Shown piece by piece: positions 4,268 to 8,120 of a stretch of DNA of 8,120 nt. The DNA is from Oscillospiraceae bacterium (GTDB taxonomy: Bacteria; Bacillota_A; Clostridia; Oscillospirales; Oscillospiraceae): positions 1-8,120 of the forward strand of contig JAFYVA010000006.1 in assembly GCA_017549325.1 (NCBI GenBank), read 5' to 3'. Under the pieces are notes generated by a model. The model was not told where the DNA came from. It saw nothing but the letters and a program-made list of their open reading frames with translations, and made no database searches. The stretch's first letter is position 1; the number at the start of each line of letters is the position of its first letter. The position numbers and the translations under genes were made by a program.

Positions 4268-6152
4268 GCTGACACGACAGATGCTGGACGCCCGCCGCGC
4301 ACAGGCCAAGGCGGCCATGACCGCACAGAACCGCACGGTGCTGATCTGCGCCGGTACCGGCTGCATCGCCGGCGGCTCGCTGAAAATCTACGAATACCTC
4401 AAGGAAGAGTGCACCCGCCGCGGCATCGCCGTGCAGGTGTCCCTGCTGGAGGACGAGTCCCAGTGCGCCGGCCACGCCATCAATATGAAAAAGAGCGGCT
4501 GCCACGGCTTCTGCGAGATGGGCCCCCTGCTGCAGATCGAGCCCGAGGGCTACCTCTATACCCATGTCACGCTGGACGACTGCAACGAGATCATCGAAAA
4601 GACCATTCTCGGCGGTGAGGTCATCGAGCGATTGCTCTATACGCTGGACGGTGTATCCTACGCCAGACACGACGAGATCCCCTTCTACCACCGTCAGCAC
4701 CGCGTGGTGCTGGCCAACTGCGGCACCACCGATGCCGAGGATCTGGACGAGTACATCGCCCGCGACGGCTATGCCGCACTGGAGAAGGCACTGTTCACCA
4801 TGACCGATGAGGACATCTGCCGCGAGATCAGCGACAGCGGCCTCCGCGGCCGCGGCGGCGGTGGCTTCCCCGCCGGACAGAAGTGGAACAGCGTCCGCCG
4901 CCAGCCCAAGGGCAAGAAATATGTGGTCTGCAACGGTGACGAGGGCGACCCCGGCGCCTTTATGGACCGCTCCATCATGGAGGGCAACCCCCACAGCATC
5001 ATCGAGGGTATGCTCATCGCCGCGCTGGCCGCCGGCAGCGACGAGGGCTACATCTATGTCCGCGCCGAGTACCCGCTGGCAGTGGAGCGTCTGCGCACCG
5101 CCATCGCCAAGGCAGAGCAGTACGGTCTGCTGGGCGAGGATATCTTAGGCAGCGGCTTTTCCTTCCATCTCCATATCAACCGCGGCGCCGGCGCCTTCGT
5201 CTGCGGCGAGGGCAGCGCACTGACCGCCTCCATCGAGGGCAACCGCGGTATGCCCCGCGTCAAGCCGCCCCGCACGGTGGAGCAGGGTCTGTGGGCACGC
5301 CCCACGGTGCTGAACAATGTGGAGACCTTCTCCGCCGTCCCCCTCATCATCCGCAACGGCGCCCACTGGTTCCGTACCATCGGCACGGAGAAGTCCCCCG
5401 GCACCAAGGCCTTTGCCCTCACCGGCAATGTGGTGAACACCGGCCTCATCGAGGTGCCCATGGGCACCACCCTCCGCGAGGTCATCTTCGACATCGGCGG
5501 CGGCATCAAGGACGGCAAGGCCTTCAAGGCCGTGCAGATCGGCGGCCCCAGCGGCGGCTGTCTCACCGCCGAGCATCTGGATATGCCTCTGGACTTCGAC
5601 TCGCTGAAGAAGCTGGGCGCCATCATCGGCTCCGGCGGTCTGGTGGTCATGGACGAGGACACCTGCATGGTAGAGGTGGCCCGCTTCTTCATGTCCTTCA
5701 CCCAGAACGAGAGCTGCGGCAAATGTGTCCCCTGCCGCGAGGGCACCAAGCGTATGCTGGAGATCCTGGAGCGCATCGTGAAGAACGAGGGCACGGAGGA
5801 CGACCTGTACCTGCTGGAAGAGCTGGCCTCCACCATCACCGAGACGGCCCTGTGCGGCCTCGGTAAGAGCGCCTGCAACCCCGTGGTCAGCACGCTGAAA
5901 TATTTCCGCAACGAATATCTGGCCCATGTGGTGGATAAGCACTGCCCCCACTGCAACGGCCGCAAGAAAAAGGTCGTCATCGACCCGGCGCTGTGCCGCG
6001 GCTGCGGCAAGTGCAAGCGCACCTGCCCCATGGAGGCCATCTCCGGCGAGATACGCCAACCCCATGTTATCGACAACGACAAGTGCATCACCTGCGGTGG
6101 CTGCTGGGGCGCCTGCCCCTTCGGTGCCATCAACGCCATTGAGGAGGGTTAA
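4260..6152 (+). CDS. hydB: NuoF-like FMN/NADH-binding subunit of the hydrogenase (HydB)
   Basis: The product is 630 aa, as expected for HydB, which is longer than respiratory NuoF. Domains in order: an N-terminal thioredoxin-like [2Fe-2S] domain (C30, C35, C81, C85); the NADH/FMN module with GRGGGGFPAGQKW (197-209), NGDEGDPGAF (225-234) and GAGAFVCGEGSA (309-320); an SLBB-like stretch (about 385-435); an NuoF-type [4Fe-4S] site with C486, C489, C492 (SCGKCVPC) and C532 (LCGLG); and a C-terminal two-cluster ferredoxin domain with C579/C582/C585/C589 and C609/C612/C615/C619. It oxidises or reduces NAD(H) at FMN and passes electrons to HydA. GGAGG at 4246-4250 lies nine bases before the ATG. A CPHC motif (562-565) sits where HydB proteins usually carry a CPAGVC-like pair. 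The family call is firm; whether the complex bifurcates electrons cannot be proved from sequence. Confidence 0.94.
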   Translation: MSKLTRQMLDARRAQAKAAMTAQNRTVLICAGTGCIAGGSLKIYEYLKEECTRRGIAVQVSLLEDESQCAGHAINMKKSGCHGFCEMGPLLQIEPEGYLYTHVTLDDCNEIIEKTILGGEVIERLLYTLDGVSYARHDEIPFYHRQHRVVLANCGTTDAEDLDEYIARDGYAALEKALFTMTDEDICREISDSGLRGRGGGGFPAGQKWNSVRRQPKGKKYVVCNGDEGDPGAFMDRSIMEGNPHSIIEGMLIAALAAGSDEGYIYVRAEYPLAVERLRTAIAKAEQYGLLGEDILGSGFSFHLHINRGAGAFVCGEGSALTASIEGNRGMPRVKPPRTVEQGLWARPTVLNNVETFSAVPLIIRNGAHWFRTIGTEKSPGTKAFALTGNVVNTGLIEVPMGTTLREVIFDIGGGIKDGKAFKAVQIGGPSGGCLTAEHLDMPLDFDSLKKLGAIIGSGGLVVMDEDTCMVEVARFFMSFTQNESCGKCVPCREGTKRMLEILERIVKNEGTEDDLYLLEELASTITETALCGLGKSACNPVVSTLKYFRNEYLAHVVDKHCPHCNGRKKKVVIDPALCRGCGKCKRTCPMEAISGEIRQPHVIDNDKCITCGGCWGACPFGAINAIEEG

Positions 6153-6155
6153 GCC

Positions 6156-7850
6156 ATGGCTAAGGGATTTATGATCATCGACGGCCAGCGCGTGGCCTTC
6201 GACGGGGAGAAGAATGTCCTCTCCGTCATCCGCAAGGCGGGCATTGATATCCCCACCTTCTGCTACTACTCCGACCTGTCCGTATACGGCGCGTGCCGTA
6301 TGTGCGTGGTGGAGGACGACAAGGGTAAGATCGACACCTCCTGCTCCATGGAGCCCCGCGACGGCATGGTCATCCGCACCAACTCCGCCCGTTTGCTCAA
6401 GCACCGGCGCATGATTCTGGAGCTGATGCTGGCCAGCCATAACTGCGACTGCAAAACCTGCATGAAGACCCACTGCCACCTCCGCGAGCTGGCCCAGCAG
6501 TTCAACATTCTCAAGATCCGCTTCGCCGACACCCGCCCCCACTACGAGCTGGACGACTCCGGCTACGCCGTGGTGCGCGACCCCAACAAGTGCATCCTCT
6601 GCGGCGACTGTGTCCGCGTCTGCGAGGAGATGCAGGGCGTGGGCATCATCGACTGGTCTCACCGCGGCTCCAAGCTGCAGGTGATGCCCGCCTTTGACCG
6701 CAAGCTGGCCGAGACAAAGTGCGTCTCCTGCGGCCAGTGCGCCGCCGTGTGCCCCACCGGCGCCATCACCGTCCGCAACGAGATCGGCAAGGCGTGGCGC
6801 GCCATCCACGATCCCAACAAGCGCGTGGTGGTGCAGATCGCACCCGCCGTCCGCGTGGCCGTGGGCGAGTCCTTCGGCATCCCCAGCGGCGAGAACGTGC
6901 TGGATAAGCTGGTCACCGCCTTGAAGCTCATGGGCGTGGACGAGGTGTACGACACCAACTTCGCCGCCGACTTCACCACCATCACCGAGGGCAACGAGTT
7001 CCTCGAGAGATTGAAAAACGGCGGCCCCTTCCCCATGTTCACCTCCTGCTGCCCGGCATGGGTGAAGTATCTGGAGAACCACGAGCCCAAGTACCTCAAG
7101 AACATCTCCACCTGCAAGTCCCCCATGCAGATGTTCGCCGCCATCCTGCGGGAGAAATACGCCGCCAAGGATGATGCCGACGGACGCCAGACCTTCCACA
7201 TCGCCATCATGCCCTGCACTGCCAAGAAGATGGAGGCCGCCCGCGAGGAGTTCACCCACGACGGCCGACGCGACGTGGATCTGGTGCTGACCACCCGCGA
7301 GATCGTGGACATGATCAACGAGAACGGCATCCGCCTCCCCGAGCTGGAGCTGGAGTCCCCCGACCTGCCCTTCGGCCTCGGCAGCGGCGCCGCCGCCATC
7401 TATGGCGTCACCGGCGGCGTGGCCGAGGCGGTGGTGCGCCACTGCCTGAGCGACAAATCCAAGAACGCCCTGCGCGCCATCGAGTTCATGGGTCTGCGGG
7501 GTCAGGAGGACATCCGCGAGGCCACCGTCACCGTGGGCGATGCGGAGCTGAAGCTGGCAGTGGTCAACGGACTTGCCAACGCCCGCAAGCTGTTAAAGGA
7601 CATCGACGAGGGCAAGGCCTTCTACCACCTCATCGAGGTCATGACCTGTCAGGGCGGCTGCGTCGGCGGCGCAGGTAACCCCCGCGCCCTCCGCGAAACG
7701 AAGAAACAGCGCGGCGACGGCCTCTACGCCATCGACCACAGCGCCATGTTCAAGCGCGCCGAGAAGAACCCCATCGTGGTACAGATGCTGGAGGACATGG
7801 GCGAACACCACGCCCACGAGCTGCTCCATGTGAACTATGTGAAGGAATAA
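6156..7850 (+). CDS. hydA: [FeFe]-hydrogenase catalytic subunit (HydA)
   Basis: The product is 564 aa, near Clostridium CpI in size. Order: N-terminal [2Fe-2S] (C36, C47, C50, C63); a His-Cys [4Fe-4S] site (H95, C99, C102, C107); two ferredoxin clusters (C146/C149/C152/C156 and C189/C192/C195/C199); then the H-cluster domain. Its signatures are FTSCCPAW (L1, C298 and C299), MPCTAKKME (L2, C354) and EVMTCQGGCVGGAGNP (L3, C498 and C502). C298 matches the proton-relay cysteine and E278/E281 match the proton-path glutamates of CpI. It reduces protons to H2 or the reverse, in the cytoplasm, fed by HydB/HydC and ferredoxin. GAGGAGGG at 6141-6148 precedes the ATG, which is 3 bases after the hydB stop. 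Oddities: Cx2Cx4C instead of Cx2Cx5C at the His cluster, and T497 and A506 in L3 where Ala and Gly are usual. It needs HydE/F/G maturases encoded elsewhere. Composition fits group A3-type trimeric HydABC. Confidence 0.95.
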   Translation: MAKGFMIIDGQRVAFDGEKNVLSVIRKAGIDIPTFCYYSDLSVYGACRMCVVEDDKGKIDTSCSMEPRDGMVIRTNSARLLKHRRMILELMLASHNCDCKTCMKTHCHLRELAQQFNILKIRFADTRPHYELDDSGYAVVRDPNKCILCGDCVRVCEEMQGVGIIDWSHRGSKLQVMPAFDRKLAETKCVSCGQCAAVCPTGAITVRNEIGKAWRAIHDPNKRVVVQIAPAVRVAVGESFGIPSGENVLDKLVTALKLMGVDEVYDTNFAADFTTITEGNEFLERLKNGGPFPMFTSCCPAWVKYLENHEPKYLKNISTCKSPMQMFAAILREKYAAKDDADGRQTFHIAIMPCTAKKMEAAREEFTHDGRRDVDLVLTTREIVDMINENGIRLPELELESPDLPFGLGSGAAAIYGVTGGVAEAVVRHCLSDKSKNALRAIEFMGLRGQEDIREATVTVGDAELKLAVVNGLANARKLLKDIDEGKAFYHLIEVMTCQGGCVGGAGNPRALRETKKQRGDGLYAIDHSAMFKRAEKNPIVVQMLEDMGEHHAHELLHVNYVKE

Positions 7851-7865
7851 TGCCATACACAGCAA

Positions 7866-7893
7866 AACAGCCACCCCACGGGTGGCTGTTTTT
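7866..7893 (+). terminator. Intrinsic terminator of the hydrogenase operon
   Basis: AACAGCCACCC (7866-7876) and GGGTGGCTGTT (7880-7890) form a perfect 11-bp stem with a CAC loop, followed by a T-run to 7893 and further ATTAT. It begins 16 bases after the hydA stop. Confidence 0.92.
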
Positions 7894-7913
7894 ATTATGT
7901 TGGCAATGCCCGC

Positions 7914-8041
7914 CCCTTGCCTCTCCCTTTGGGAGAGGTGGCGCGGCGTAAGCCGTGACGGAGAGGGCTGATGGCAGTTCTTTATTGCCCTCTCAGTCAT
8001 TTGCTTCGCAAATGCCAGCTCCCCCAAAGGGGGAGCCAAGG
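7914..8041. repeat. Composite palindromic element A3 (two inverted units, 128 bp)
   Basis: The forward unit begins CCCTTGCC (7914), has hairpin 1 CCTCTCCC-TTT-GGGAGAGG, hairpin 2 at 7940-7959 (loop GTAA at 7948-7951) and GAGAGGGC (7961-7968). An 18-base spacer (7969-7986) resembles that of the 3258-3383 element (GGCAGTTCTTTAT against GGAAGTCTCTCCTTAT). The inverted unit follows: GCCCTCTC (7987-7994), hairpin 2 at 7996-8016 (GAA loop on the minus strand) and hairpin 1 GCTCCCCC-AAA-GGGGGAGC, ending GCCAAGG (8041). Like the copy at 3258, it sits just downstream of a strong terminator. Confidence 0.82.
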
Positions 8042-8069
8042 CGAGGGAGAGTCAAGGGGGTGCAGCTAT

Positions 8070-8120
8070 CCCTTGCCTCCCCCTTCGGGGGAGGTGGATG
8101 CCCGAAGGGCAGACGGAGGG
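8070..8120 (+). repeat. Forward A-family unit, cut by the window end
   Basis: CCCTTGCC (8070) leads into hairpin 1 CCTCCCCC-TTC-GGGGGAGG, then hairpin 2 at 8096-8114 (loop GAA at 8104-8106, tandem G.A at 8097-8098/8112-8113) and the start of the end motif, GGAGGG. An inverted partner would lie beyond 8120. It stands 28 bases from the preceding composite, making a small cluster. Confidence 0.7.

Noticed and set aside
5145..7442. A very long open frame on the minus strand, antisense to hydB and hydA
   Set aside because: It is an effect of GC-rich, codon-biased genes on the opposite strand; its translation is Ala/Gly/Val/His-rich low complexity without family motifs, while the + strand encodes complete HydB and HydA.
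3779..7850. Respiratory complex I (nuoEFG) or NADH-dependent formate dehydrogenase operon
   Set aside because: The third gene has complete H-cluster motifs (TSCCP, MPC, the L3 CxxxC) and no molybdopterin domain, so it is an [FeFe]-hydrogenase.

Overview
The window is a GC-rich bacterial chromosome segment, most likely from an anaerobic Clostridia member (Oscillospiraceae-like gut fermenter). The grounds are a three-gene NAD-linked [FeFe]-hydrogenase operon, Shine-Dalgarno-led genes with strong GC3 bias, a Clostridia-type Na/Pi-PhoU transporter, and intergenic spaces packed with palindromic repeats. The taxonomic placement is inference. All five genes I can support are on the + strand.

Layout. 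1-293: non-coding, five hairpins in about 270 bases joined by ACAAA/GACGAT-rich linkers; one looks like an intrinsic terminator facing the minus strand. 294-1263: a two-gene lysis-type cassette, a small three-helix holin-like protein overlapping by 8 nt with an N-acetylmuramoyl-L-alanine amidase that ends in a single SPOR/CwlC-type repeat. 1264-1424: weak terminator, a promoter and an 8-bp inverted repeat around its -10. 1425-3167: Na/Pi cotransporter fused to PhoU, closed by a strong terminator at 3181-3215. 3216-3778: no gene; two composite inverted palindromic elements and a solo piece, then a candidate Rex operator, a good sigma-A promoter and a leader hairpin. 3779-7850: hydC-hydB-hydA, tightly coupled (8-nt overlap, then 3-nt gap), closed by a terminator at 7866-7893. 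7894-8120: another composite palindromic element and the start of a further one, cut by the window end.

The hydrogenase genes form one functional unit. HydA carries the H-cluster and an iron-sulfur relay; HydB carries FMN/NADH-binding and several Fe-S sites; HydC supplies a [2Fe-2S] thioredoxin-fold subunit. This is the composition of HydABC enzymes that couple NADH and reduced ferredoxin oxidation to H2 evolution. HydE/F/G maturases are not in the window. The transporter and the lysis cassette have no evident functional link to it.

The most interesting non-genic signal is the repeat family. Two near-equal composites (126 and 128 bp) consist of two inverted units around a short spacer. Each unit has a C-rich/G-rich hairpin followed by a second hairpin whose stem sequence changes between copies while pairing is kept. 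On the unit strand that second hairpin always has a GNA or GNNA loop closed by C-G, usually with G.A mismatches near the base. This resembles REP/BIME-type elements. I found no convincing new protein system.
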